Assembly (NCBI GenBank): GCA_000949895.1
Contig: JWIT01000032.1
Coordinates: 1 to 38,184, forward strand
Reading direction: 5' to 3'
DNA: 38,184 nucleotides
Source of the DNA: Agrobacterium arsenijevicii
GTDB taxonomy: Bacteria > Pseudomonadota > Alphaproteobacteria > Rhizobiales > Rhizobiaceae
A program made the translations under genes and the position numbers. Position 1 is the first letter of the stretch. Each line of letters starts with the position of its first letter. The notes under the pieces were generated by a model that was given only the letters and a program-made list of their open reading frames with translations, ran no database searches and was not told the DNA's origin. Below are positions 24,777 to 33,700 of this stretch, piece by piece.

Positions 24777-25738
24777 TGAGCGATACCGAGATGTATATTC
24801 CCAGCTATGACGACATGCTCGCCGCCCATGAGCGGATCAGGCCTCATATCCGGCTTACACCAATCCGACAGTCGGATTATCTCAACGATCTCAGCGGCGC
24901 GCAGTTGTTCTTCAAATGCGAAAACTTTCAGGAGCCGGGCGCCTTCAAGGTGCGCGGCGCCGTCAATGCCGTATTCGGGCTGGACGAAGCACGGGCAGCC
25001 AATGGTGTGGCCACGCATTCCTCAGGCAATCATGCCTCGTGCCTGTCCTATGCGGCGATGCTGCGTGGTATCCCGTGTAATGTGGTCATGCCCCGCACGG
25101 CTCCTCAGGCCAAAAAGGACACCGTGCGCCGTTACAGCGGCAGGATCACCGAGTGCGAGCCTTCCACCTCCTCACGGGAAGAGACTTTCGCGAAGGTCCA
25201 AGCCGAAACCGGAGGGGATTTCGTCCATCCCTATAACGATCCGCGCGTGATTGCCGGTCAGGGAACCTGCTCGAAAGAATTCGTGGAACAGGCCGATGGG
25301 CTTGAGATAGTCGTAGCGCCGATCGGCGGCGGTGGCATGATTTCGGGGACCTGCCTTACTCTGTCGACGCTGGCGCCAGAGACGAAGGTGATTGCGGCCG
25401 AACCTGAACAGGCCGACGACGCCTATCGCAGCTTCAAGGCGGGTTACATCATCGCCGACGATGCGCCGAAGACCATCGCGGATGGGCTGCTTGTGCCGCT
25501 GAAAGATCTCACCTGGCATTTCGTGTCGAACCACGTCTCCGAGATCTATACCGCTTCAGATCAGGAGATCATCGATGCGATGAAGCTCGCCTGGAAGCAC
25601 CTGCGCGTGGTGCTGGAACCGTCCAGCGCCGTGCCCTTGGCAACCATCCTGAAGAATCGCGAAGCATTTGCTGGCAAGCGTGTCGGCGTCATCATCACCG
25701 GCGGTAACGTCGATCTCGACAAACTGCCCTGGAACTGA
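24776..25738 (+). CDS. bhcB: beta-Hydroxyaspartate dehydratase (BhcB)
   Basis: A 320-residue fold-type II PLP enzyme of the threonine dehydratase/serine racemase group without ACT domain. The cofactor lysine is K58 in GAFKVRGA; HSSGNHASCLSYAA and the phosphate loop PIGGGGMISGTCL are intact, and ITGGNVDLDKLPW closes the sequence. BhcB removes water from erythro-beta-hydroxyaspartate to give iminosuccinate. The preferred ATG 24776 overlaps the bhcA stop; GTG 24773 is in frame. Context distinguishes it from threonine dehydratase. The related enzyme at 17353-18348 is not in the bhc operon. Confidence 0.92.
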   Translation: MSDTEMYIPSYDDMLAAHERIRPHIRLTPIRQSDYLNDLSGAQLFFKCENFQEPGAFKVRGAVNAVFGLDEARAANGVATHSSGNHASCLSYAAMLRGIPCNVVMPRTAPQAKKDTVRRYSGRITECEPSTSSREETFAKVQAETGGDFVHPYNDPRVIAGQGTCSKEFVEQADGLEIVVAPIGGGGMISGTCLTLSTLAPETKVIAAEPEQADDAYRSFKAGYIIADDAPKTIADGLLVPLKDLTWHFVSNHVSEIYTASDQEIIDAMKLAWKHLRVVLEPSSAVPLATILKNREAFAGKRVGVIITGGNVDLDKLPWN

Positions 25739-25748
25739 GGAGAGAACC

Positions 25749-26912
25749 ATGAATGGCCATACAGAATTCGCCGGCCTTGAAGTCGGATACGATGTTCCTG
25801 CCTTTCCGGGCATGGATGAGAAGGACATTCAGACACCCTGCCTGATCCTCGATCTCGACGCCTTGGAACGCAACATCAAAAAGATGGGCGACTATGCCAA
25901 GGCCTACGGCATGCGCCACCGCGCCCATGGCAAAATGCACAAGTCCGTCGACGTTCTGAAGCTTCAGGAAAAGCTCGGCGGCGCAATTGGCGTGTGCTGC
26001 CAGAAGGTCTCGGAGGCCGAGGTCTTCGTGCGTGGCGGTATCAAGGACGTCCTCGTATCGAACCAGATCCGCGACGCGGCCAAGATCGACCGTCTGGCGC
26101 GGTTGCCTAAGTTCGGCAGCCGGATTATCGTCTGCGTCGATGATCTCGCCAATGTCGATGATCTGTCGACTGCGGCGCAAAAGCACGGCGCGACCCTCGA
26201 ATGCCTCGTCGAAATCGACTGCGGCGCCGGGCGCTGCGGCGTAAAGGCGTCCTCCGAGGTGGTGGAGATAGCCAAGGCGATCGACGCAGCAGCGGGCTTG
26301 AAATTCACGGGCATCCAAGCCTATCAGGGCGCGATGCAGCATATGAACAGCTTTGAAGACCGCAAGGCCAAGCTCGATGCGGCGATTTCCCAGGTGACGG
26401 AGGCTGTCCAGGCCCTCAAGGCCGAGGGGCTTGTCCCGGAACTGGTCTCGGGCGGCGGCACTGGCTCGTATTATTTCGAGTCAAACTCCGGTGTTTACAA
26501 CGAGCTTCAATGCGGCTCATACGCCTTCATGGATGCAGACTATGGCCGCATTCACGACAAGGACGGCAAGCGGATCGACCAGGGAGAGTGGGAAAACGCC
26601 CTGTTTATACTGACCTCGGTGATGAGCCACGCAAAGCCGCATATCGCCGTTGTTGATGCCGGCCTCAAGGTGCAATCTGTCGATAGCGGTCTTCCTTTTG
26701 TCTATGGTCGCGACGATGTCAAATACGTCAAATGCTCCGACGAGCATGGCGTGGTGGAGGACACGAACGGGGTTCTCAAGATCAATGAGAAACTGCGTCT
26801 CGTACCCGGTCACTGCGATCCGACCTGCAATGTACACGACTGGTATGTCGGGGTGCGCAATGGCAAGGTCGAGACCCTGTGGCCGGTCTCGGCGCGCGGT
26901 AAGGCTTACTAG
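25749..26912 (+). CDS. bhcC: beta-Hydroxyaspartate aldolase (BhcC)
   Basis: A 387-residue DSD1-type, alanine-racemase-fold PLP protein (D-threonine aldolase/D-serine dehydratase family). The cofactor lysine lies in RHRAHGKMHKSVDV, the barrel carries LVEIDCGAGRCGV, LVSGGGTGSYYF binds phosphate, and the C-terminal metal-site motif is GHCDPTCNVHDWYVGV. BhcC condenses glycine with glyoxylate to beta-hydroxyaspartate. ATG 25749 has GAGGAGAG upstream and sits 10 bp after the bhcB stop; the frame is open 81 bp further back but that part overlaps bhcB. A GC-rich hairpin follows before bhcD. Confidence 0.93.
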   Translation: MNGHTEFAGLEVGYDVPAFPGMDEKDIQTPCLILDLDALERNIKKMGDYAKAYGMRHRAHGKMHKSVDVLKLQEKLGGAIGVCCQKVSEAEVFVRGGIKDVLVSNQIRDAAKIDRLARLPKFGSRIIVCVDDLANVDDLSTAAQKHGATLECLVEIDCGAGRCGVKASSEVVEIAKAIDAAAGLKFTGIQAYQGAMQHMNSFEDRKAKLDAAISQVTEAVQALKAEGLVPELVSGGGTGSYYFESNSGVYNELQCGSYAFMDADYGRIHDKDGKRIDQGEWENALFILTSVMSHAKPHIAVVDAGLKVQSVDSGLPFVYGRDDVKYVKCSDEHGVVEDTNGVLKINEKLRLVPGHCDPTCNVHDWYVGVRNGKVETLWPVSARGKAY

Positions 26913-26941
26913 AACAGGCGATAGCAACGGATAGAATTCAC

Positions 26942-26968
26942 CGCCGGGGCCATCTGCTGTCCCCGGCG
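26942..26968 (+). promoter_or_regulatory. GC-rich intercistronic hairpin between bhcC and bhcD
   Basis: Perfect 8 bp arms CGCCGGGG (26942-26949) and CCCCGGCG (26961-26968) with an 11-base loop, in the only sizeable gap (81 bp) of the bhc operon. No T-run follows, so it probably does not end transcription fully; it may lower bhcD expression or stabilise the bhcABC message. AGGAG about 26980-26984 is the bhcD ribosome site. Confidence 0.55.
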
Positions 26969-26993
26969 CGCTGTCCAGGCAGGAGTAATTTTC

Positions 26994-27959
26994 ATGATCA
27001 TTGTCCCCGAACACGAGATCGAAGGCCTCGTTTCTGCGTCGGATTGCTTTACTGCGGTGGAGCGGGTCTTCGCATCGATGGCGCAGAAATCCGCGTACAA
27101 CTTCTCGGTGATCCGCGAAGCCATCGGGCATGCCGACGCGCTGTACGGCTTCAAATCGGGTTTTGATCGGGAAAGTCTAGCACTTGGCCTGAAGTCCGGC
27201 GGCTTCTGGCCCAACAACATGGAAAAAGGGCTGACGAACCATCAGTCGACCATATTTCTATTCGATGCCGATACCGGCAAATGCCGGGCCGTTGTTGGCG
27301 GCAACCTGCTGACAGCGTTGCGCACGGCAGCTGCCTCCGCAGTGTCGATCAAATATCTGGCGCGGCCTGACGCCAAAGTGCTCGGCATGGTCGGGGCGGG
27401 CCATCAGTCTTCCTTCCAGCTTCGGGCGGCGCTCCAACAACGCCCCTTTGAAAAGGTCATCGGATGGAATCTCTTTCCCGAAGCGCTTGACCGTCTCGCT
27501 AAGGTCGCCGCCGAACATGACGTTCCGTTTGAGGCGGTCGACCTTGATCGACTGGGCGCGGAAGCCGACGTCATTATCACGATCACTTCGTCTTTCGCGC
27601 CGATCCTGAAGGCGGCGCAAATTCGCCCGGGAACTCATCTTGCCTGCATGGGTACGGATACCAAGGGGAAACAGGAAGTAGAGGCCGAACTGCTGGCGGC
27701 GGCTACCATCTTCAGCGATGAGATCGCGCAATCGGTTACGATCGGAGAAGCGCAGCATCCGGTCGCCAAGGGATTGATCTCTCCCAACAGGATCATCGAG
27801 ATCGGGGCGGTTATCAACGGCGCTCATCCGGGTCGTTCAAATGCCGATGAGATTACAGTGTTCGATGGAACCGGCGTCGGGCTTCAGGACCTGGCGGTAG
27901 CATCGAAGGCGGTCGATCTGGCTGTTCAAAAAGGTGTTGCCGTCGTCGTGGATTTTTAG
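26994..27959 (+). CDS. bhcD: Iminosuccinate reductase (BhcD)
   Basis: A 321-residue ornithine cyclodeaminase/mu-crystallin-family protein. It has the Rossmann nucleotide motif VLGMVGAGHQSSFQL, the substrate-side segments GFKSGFD and GGNLLTALRTAAASAV, and the late VFDGTGVGLQDLAVA element typical of this family. BhcD reduces iminosuccinate to aspartate with NAD(P)H, regenerating the amino donor for BhcA and closing the cycle. ATG 26994 follows AGGAG. General annotation would call it ornithine cyclodeaminase; the operon makes the reductase role far more likely. No obvious terminator follows; the 140 bp to the next gene hold nothing recognisable. Confidence 0.92.
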   Translation: MIIVPEHEIEGLVSASDCFTAVERVFASMAQKSAYNFSVIREAIGHADALYGFKSGFDRESLALGLKSGGFWPNNMEKGLTNHQSTIFLFDADTGKCRAVVGGNLLTALRTAAASAVSIKYLARPDAKVLGMVGAGHQSSFQLRAALQQRPFEKVIGWNLFPEALDRLAKVAAEHDVPFEAVDLDRLGAEADVIITITSSFAPILKAAQIRPGTHLACMGTDTKGKQEVEAELLAAATIFSDEIAQSVTIGEAQHPVAKGLISPNRIIEIGAVINGAHPGRSNADEITVFDGTGVGLQDLAVASKAVDLAVQKGVAVVVDF

Positions 27960-28099
27960 TTACCAGAGTACCTGTCAGCCGGGAAAAATAGCGATGTGCA
28001 TAGGTCTATTCAGGTTGATCGGAGGCCACAGAACTTCGGAAGTTGGCACTACCGTGCTGCAATTTCTATCTTAAAACCCACGATGCAAGGTCTGTTCAC

Positions 28100-29125
28100 A
28101 TGAGAGTCGCGATAAACGGTTTTGGCCGCATCGGACGGTCAATTTTGCGTCTGGCTGTAAGATGCGATGATTTCGACATTGCATTGATCAACGATGTCGC
28201 TTCACTCGAAACCTTGGCGTATCTTTTCGAGTTTGACAGTGTATTCGGACCTTGGGCTGGGCGTGTGGAAATAGAGGGAAATTGCCTCGTAATCGACGGT
28301 CGCGCCATTCCATTTCATCACCACCAAGACTTCGGCGCCGTGGATTTGTCAGGGGTGGATGTCGTTCTCGAATGTACAGGGCACCGCGACGCGCTGGCGT
28401 TCTCGCGCTCTTCATTGGCAGCAGGCGCGCGCCGCGTCGTCATATCGGGGCCGGCGAAAGGGGCCGATGTTACCCTCGTGATGGGCGCAAATGACGAGAC
28501 CTATCGCGGCGAGCACATTGTCTCGAATGGTTCGTGTACGACGAACGCGATTGCTCCTCTGCTTCGGATCGTTGATGAGCAGTTTGGTGTGGTTGGTGGA
28601 CACCTGACGACGGTCCATTGTTATACCGGAAGTCAGCCTACTGTAGATCAGCCAAGGGGCGATCCGGCGCGTAGCAGAGCGGCAGCCTTGTCCATGGTGC
28701 CGACAACGACCAGTGCTCATCTTCTGTTAGGTGAAGTTCTTCCTCAGCTTGCCGGGCTCATAGAAGCGCGCGCCCTTCGCGTGCCCACGGCAAGTGTTTC
28801 GGCAATCGACCTCACTGTTGCTTTACGGGCGCAAACGGATATCGGGAACGTAAGAGATACTCTCCAGGACCTTTGCGAGAGATCATCTGTACTTGGTTGG
28901 ATCGAGAAACCGCTGGTTTCTGTGGATTTGCGCGGACGTCCAGAGTCGCTGATTGTGAGCGGGCCAGAGCTTTCGATGTCCGCCGCTGGCGGATTGCTGA
29001 GAATTTTCGGTTGGTACGACAATGAGTGGGGCTTCGCAAATCGTATGCTCGAAATGGCGTTGCGGGTGGGCGAGGGGAATCGGGAGAATCGACAGGTCTT
29101 CTATACGGGGCGGGGGCATAATTGA
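28100..29125 (+). CDS. Divergent glyceraldehyde-3-phosphate dehydrogenase family protein
   Basis: A 341-residue GAPDH-family protein. The NAD-binding INGFGRIGRS start, the adenosine-ribose Asp in LINDVAS, the catalytic C146 in NGSCTTNAIAP and the partner histidine in TVHCYTGSQ are all present, and WYDNEWGFANRM closes the protein. The phosphate-site loop is unusual: the common HKDLRRGRAA is replaced by GDPARSRAA, and PTSTGAA by PTTTSAH. It may therefore use another aldehyde (erythrose-4-phosphate or a non-phosphorylated one) instead of GAP. ATG 28100 is the obvious family start; the frame extends 57 bp upstream. It follows bhcD by 140 bp in the same direction, but shared function is not established. 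Confidence 0.85.
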   Translation: MRVAINGFGRIGRSILRLAVRCDDFDIALINDVASLETLAYLFEFDSVFGPWAGRVEIEGNCLVIDGRAIPFHHHQDFGAVDLSGVDVVLECTGHRDALAFSRSSLAAGARRVVISGPAKGADVTLVMGANDETYRGEHIVSNGSCTTNAIAPLLRIVDEQFGVVGGHLTTVHCYTGSQPTVDQPRGDPARSRAAALSMVPTTTSAHLLLGEVLPQLAGLIEARALRVPTASVSAIDLTVALRAQTDIGNVRDTLQDLCERSSVLGWIEKPLVSVDLRGRPESLIVSGPELSMSAAGGLLRIFGWYDNEWGFANRMLEMALRVGEGNRENRQVFYTGRGHN

Positions 29126-29212
29126 CAATCTCGCCTGTTGGTTATGGGATGGCCCGCCCTTCCGAGAACATAGAGTATGATGTCTCGCCATTGAAGGAAG
29201 AGGAGCCAGATC

Positions 29213-29389
29213 ATGACCAACATGCACCAAAACTGCATTGCCATCTTGTCCTCATCGAGGTCAATCAACCAACATTATAGCGCCGGCACGCAAAACCCCA
29301 CGGCGCTGCTGGGATGGATACCGATCAAGCAATGTGTGCATAGATTGAGCCGTCTCTACCCTCTAAGTCAATGGTGGTCGCAGAGGTAA
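29213..29389 (+). CDS. Possible 58-residue small protein (unrecognised)
   Basis: ATG 29213 has a good ribosome site (AGGAG at 29201-29205, spacing 7) and opens a 58-codon frame ending TAA 29387-29389, overlapping the 3' end of the convergent cyclase gene. The product is Ser- and Gln-rich with no helix or motif that I recognise. The strong ribosome site in an otherwise empty 200 bp gap is the only support. Confidence 0.25.
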   Translation: MTNMHQNCIAILSSSRSINQHYSAGTQNPTALLGWIPIKQCVHRLSRLYPLSQWWSQR

Positions 29390-30668
29390 AGCTGCAACCC
29401 GGCGGGATGCTACCGGCTGCCTGAAGACACGCATCAGAGACCAAAAGACTTCCTCGTAACTCCCGCGTCGCCCGTTCGAGACGGCTCGCCACGTTGACGA
29501 CGTCACCGATGACGGTGAATTCCCTTCGTTCGCTCGTGCCGACGTTGCCAACGATCACCTCACCGAAGTGCAATCCGATGGAAACGCGAACAAGCTCAGC
29601 GCCACGGGTCGCGCGCTTTGCGTTCCAGACCGAGTATATATTTAGCAGATCGAACGCACAGGCAAGTGCGCGTCCTGCTGCATCTGGCTGTTGCTCAACG
29701 CCGCCGAAGGTCGCCATAATCCCGTCGCCCAGGAACTTGTCGAGGGTACCGCCGCAATTGAAGATTACGGAACATCCGCGTTCCTGGAAGCTGCTCAGGA
29801 GCGCCAGAGCCCGTTCTGGAGACTGGTTTTCTGCCATTCGCGTGAAGCCGACAATATCAACAAACATGACTGCGACCTTGCGTTTGGAGGGAGCACCAAA
29901 GTCCGATACGTCATCCCGCATCGCGTGGGCCACGTCCGGAGAAACATAAAGAGCAAGCGATTCCCGCACGGCATTGTCGTTGATCTGGGCGATCAGTGTA
30001 TTGCGGCTTCTCAGAACGGCAATCGCAAGACACAGAGTGAATAGGACCGTCGTGACCACCTGTACCCACATCTGGGTGAGGCCGACGAAGTTGGGGGTGA
30101 GGAACCTTTCCAATGCCTGCATTCCTGAGATTCCGTCTGCATCGCCGGACCTTACCGTGTCCGGACGATTATAAATGCTACTGATCCCGGCTGACCAGAT
30201 CGCAACAATGACCCCCCCTGTCCACAGGACGAGGATAGGCGAATAGGTCAAAGCCGACTCGGCGAGCAGCAGAAGCACGTAAAGATATTCCGGGCCGCGA
30301 GTCCGCGTCTGTACCGGCCAGTCGGGTGCAAAGTCGCCAAGCGGCGGAAGAAGTATAGCCGAGGTGATTAGGGCAACGTCGAGAATAGTACAGGCGATCT
30401 TGATTGGCCAAGCGGCACGATGACGTCGTGTTGCATACGGAATGTAACTGAGCGCCAGAAATACAAGGCTCACGGTGAGATAATACAAATTTCGCGGCCA
30501 GACGGTGCTGACGAGCAGCCATATAGCTATGACGGCAACAGCACACAATCGGACACGAAACGCTACCACCAGACCTGCGATCTCTGCATCGTAAAGGCGA
30601 GAATGTTTGTCGGAGGACGATCCACTCAGCAGAGCTGCGGAAAACCGAAGCTTGAACCAATCGAGCAT
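29325..30668 (-). CDS. Membrane-anchored class III adenylate/guanylate cyclase
   Basis: A 447-residue protein. The N-terminal half has several hydrophobic helices (for example VRLCAVAVIAIWLLVSTVW and a later pair near VTTVLFTLCLAIAVL), and the C-terminal half is a class III cyclase domain. Metal-binding aspartates are in VMFVDIVGFTRM and DKFLGDGIMATFGG; the lysine of DKFLGD and the aspartate of IGDVVNVASRLE fit ATP as substrate, and the Asn/Arg pair for transition-state binding is in NVASR. ATG 30668 with GAGAG upstream is preferred over 30713. Rhizobial genomes hold many such cyclases with unknown signals. It lies 88 bp after the RND pump gene on the same strand. Confidence 0.9.
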   Translation of the reverse strand: MLDWFKLRFSAALLSGSSSDKHSRLYDAEIAGLVVAFRVRLCAVAVIAIWLLVSTVWPRNLYYLTVSLVFLALSYIPYATRRHRAAWPIKIACTILDVALITSAILLPPLGDFAPDWPVQTRTRGPEYLYVLLLLAESALTYSPILVLWTGGVIVAIWSAGISSIYNRPDTVRSGDADGISGMQALERFLTPNFVGLTQMWVQVVTTVLFTLCLAIAVLRSRNTLIAQINDNAVRESLALYVSPDVAHAMRDDVSDFGAPSKRKVAVMFVDIVGFTRMAENQSPERALALLSSFQERGCSVIFNCGGTLDKFLGDGIMATFGGVEQQPDAAGRALACAFDLLNIYSVWNAKRATRGAELVRVSIGLHFGEVIVGNVGTSERREFTVIGDVVNVASRLERATRELRGSLLVSDACLQAAGSIPPGCSFTSATTIDLEGRDGSIYAHIA

Positions 30669-30756
30669 TGAAATCACTCTCTGCCTAAGCAAACTTGGCC
30701 ACGTTAAATGCATTAAATCCCCGGCCCAGCATAATTCAAACGCCGAGCGGTGGCTT

Positions 30757-33700
30757 TTACTCCGCAGCGGGAGGACAACTGATAGGCTGCGGGCTGTAGT
30801 GGGACAGTCTTTTTCGATTGAGAGCTGTATAGACCATCGGCACGACGAATAAAGTAAGGAGTGTGCCGACAGACATGCCGCCGACGATCACCCAACCGAT
30901 CTGCTGCCGACTTTCTGCGCCAGCGCCCGTGGCAAGAGCGAGAGGCATTGCGCCCAGCACCATGGCGCCTGTCGTCATTAGTATCGGCCTCAGTCGCTGC
31001 GAGGCAGCATCAATGACGGACGACAGTTCGTCACGACCCGCGTCCTGCTGCTGGTTGGCAAATTCGACGATCAGGATGCCGTGCTTTGTGATGAGACCGA
31101 CGAGCGTAACGAGACCGATCTGCGAGTAGACGTTCAGTGAACCGCCAGTGATATAGAGTGCCGCCAGCGCGCCTGTCATCGAGAGCGGCACGGAGATCAT
31201 GATGATCAATGGATCTCGGAAGCTTTCGAATTGTGCTGCAAGCACGAGATAGATGAAGCCGAGCGCTAGAACGAACACCACTGCCAGGCTCTGCCCCGAC
31301 GTCCGGAATTCGCGGCTAGGGCCCGAAACATCTGTCATCACGTTCTCCGGCAAAATCTCGCGTTTAAGCATCTCCATGTATGCCAGGACCTCGCCGGTCG
31401 AATAACCCGGAGCGAGGTTGGCCGAGACTGTCACCGACCGCATCTGGTTGAAACGCTTTAGCTCCTGCGGGGCGACAGTCTCGGTCACCCTGACCAGATT
31501 GGACAGCTGGACCATGTCGCCGCTGATAGAGCGCAGGAAGATTGATTGCAGAGTTTCTGGCGATTGACGGTCGGCGGCGGCGAGTTGCACGAATACATCG
31601 TATTGCTCGCCGTCCATCTCGAAGCGGGTCACTTGGCGGCTGCCCAGTAGAGTTTCGAGCGTCCGGCCGATGACAGCAATATCGATTCCGAGGTCGGAGG
31701 CCTTTGCGCGATCGATCTCGATGCTCATCTCCGGTTTGTTAAGCTTCAGGTCGGTATCGACATTGGTCACCGCCGGGTAGTCCGACAACCGGTCGAGAAA
31801 TCGCTTAGTAAGTTGGTCGAGTTCGACGTAGCTCGCAGAGCTCTGGAGCACAAACTCGATCGGGCGCGCATTGTTGGAAGTGCCAAGTGATGGTGGATTG
31901 TTGGCAAAGGCGTTGACGCCAGCGATCCTACGTAGCTTCGGCATGAGCTCGGCAACAAGCTCCTGCTGCGATCTGCCCCGCTCGTCCCAGTCCTTCAGCC
32001 GACCCATAATGATAAAGCGATTGACTTCCGGCATACCGTTGATCGCTTGAATGCTGCCGACCTCCGAGTAAGGTTTTAGTATGTCCTCCACCTGACGGGA
32101 ATAACGCTCGGTATAGGCCAGCGTGGCGCCCTCCGGGGCCGTGCCTAGCACGCGGATGACCCCGCGATCCTCAACAGGCGCAAGTTCCTGCGGCAGCTCG
32201 AGGTAGAAGAACACACTTCCCGCGGCGACTATTACGGCAACGCAAGCTATAATCGGCCGAATTCTCAAGGAGGCGGTTAATAGCCGTCTATAGCCGGATT
32301 CCATACCCATCAGCCGTCGCTCGATGAAGGCGGAGATGCGTCCTTGTTTTTCCTGATGTTTCAGAAGCTTCGAACACATCATAGGCGTTAACGTTAAAGC
32401 CACAAGCCCCGAGATTATCACGGCACCGGCGAGGGTCAGCGAGAATTCGAGGAAAAGCTTGCCGGTTCGCCCTGCGGCGAAAGCCACTGGCGCATAGACG
32501 GCCGCCAGCGTCAGCGTCATCGCAATGACTGCGAAGCCGATCTCGCGTGTACCCTTGATCGCTGCCTCAAAGGGCTTCATGCCGTTCTCGATGTGCCGAA
32601 ATATGTTTTCCAGCACCACAATCGCGTCATCGACCACTAGGCCGATCGCCAGCACCAAAGCGAGTAGCGTCAACGTGTTCACCGAAAAGCCGAGCATGTA
32701 CATTATGGCGCAGGTGGTCAAAAGTGAGATAGGAATGGTGACGATCGGGATGATCGAGGCGCGCGCAGAGCGCAAGAAGATCACGATGACAATCAGCACA
32801 AGAACGATAGCCTCGATGATTGTCGTGTAGACTGCACCAATCGCCTGCTCAATGAAGATCGAGTTATCGTTGCCGACTGCACCAATCATACCATCGGGAA
32901 GGTCGGCATTTATGTCGGGAAGGAGCGCGTGCACGCCCTTCGAAACGTCCAGTGGATTGGCGACAGCCTGCTTGATGATGCCGACTACGATGGCACTCTC
33001 GCCATTGAAACGGCTTGCCCTGCGCTCGTCCACCGCGCCCAGTTCCACACGGGCGACTTCGCCAAGACGCACCAAGGCACCATTTGCCCTCTTGACAATG
33101 AGCTTCTCGAACTCATCCGCTGAATTGATCGAGGTTTTCGACAGAACAGTGAACTCTCGGTCGTTGCTTTCGATCCGTCCGGCTGGAATTTCGACGTTCT
33201 GGCTTTCGAGCGAATCCTCCACGTCCTGCACGGTGAGGCCGAGCGATGCGAGACGTTCGCGCTCGATCCAGATTCGCATCGCGTAACGTCGTTCGCCGAG
33301 AATCTGGACGTCGGCCACGCCGTTAACGTTCTTGAAACGGTCAACGATATTACGGTCGACGTAGTCCGTCAATGCAAGTGCGGAGACGCGTTCGCTGCGA
33401 AAGACAACGAAGACGACGGGCTGGGCGTCGGCCTCCACCTTAGAGATCACCGGTTCGGAAATTTCACCGGGCAAGCGCTGCCGCACGCGGCTCACGCGGT
33501 CGCGAACATCACTTGCCGCCACGTTCGGATCCACTTCCAGGCGGAAGCGGACGGTGATGCGACTGGACTCGGCGCGGCTGGTCGATTCTAGCACATCGAT
33601 GCCTTCGATGCCTGCAATCGACCCCTCTAGCACTTGCGTGACCTGGCTCTCGATGATGCTCGCGGAAGCCCCGGGGTATTGCGTCACCACTGAGACCACG

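Noticed and set aside
24773..25738. Reading bhcB as a plain threonine dehydratase and bhcD as ornithine cyclodeaminase
   Set aside because: No ACT domain and no arginine or ornithine genes nearby; the ordered bhcABCD operon with a divergent IclR gene explains all four better.
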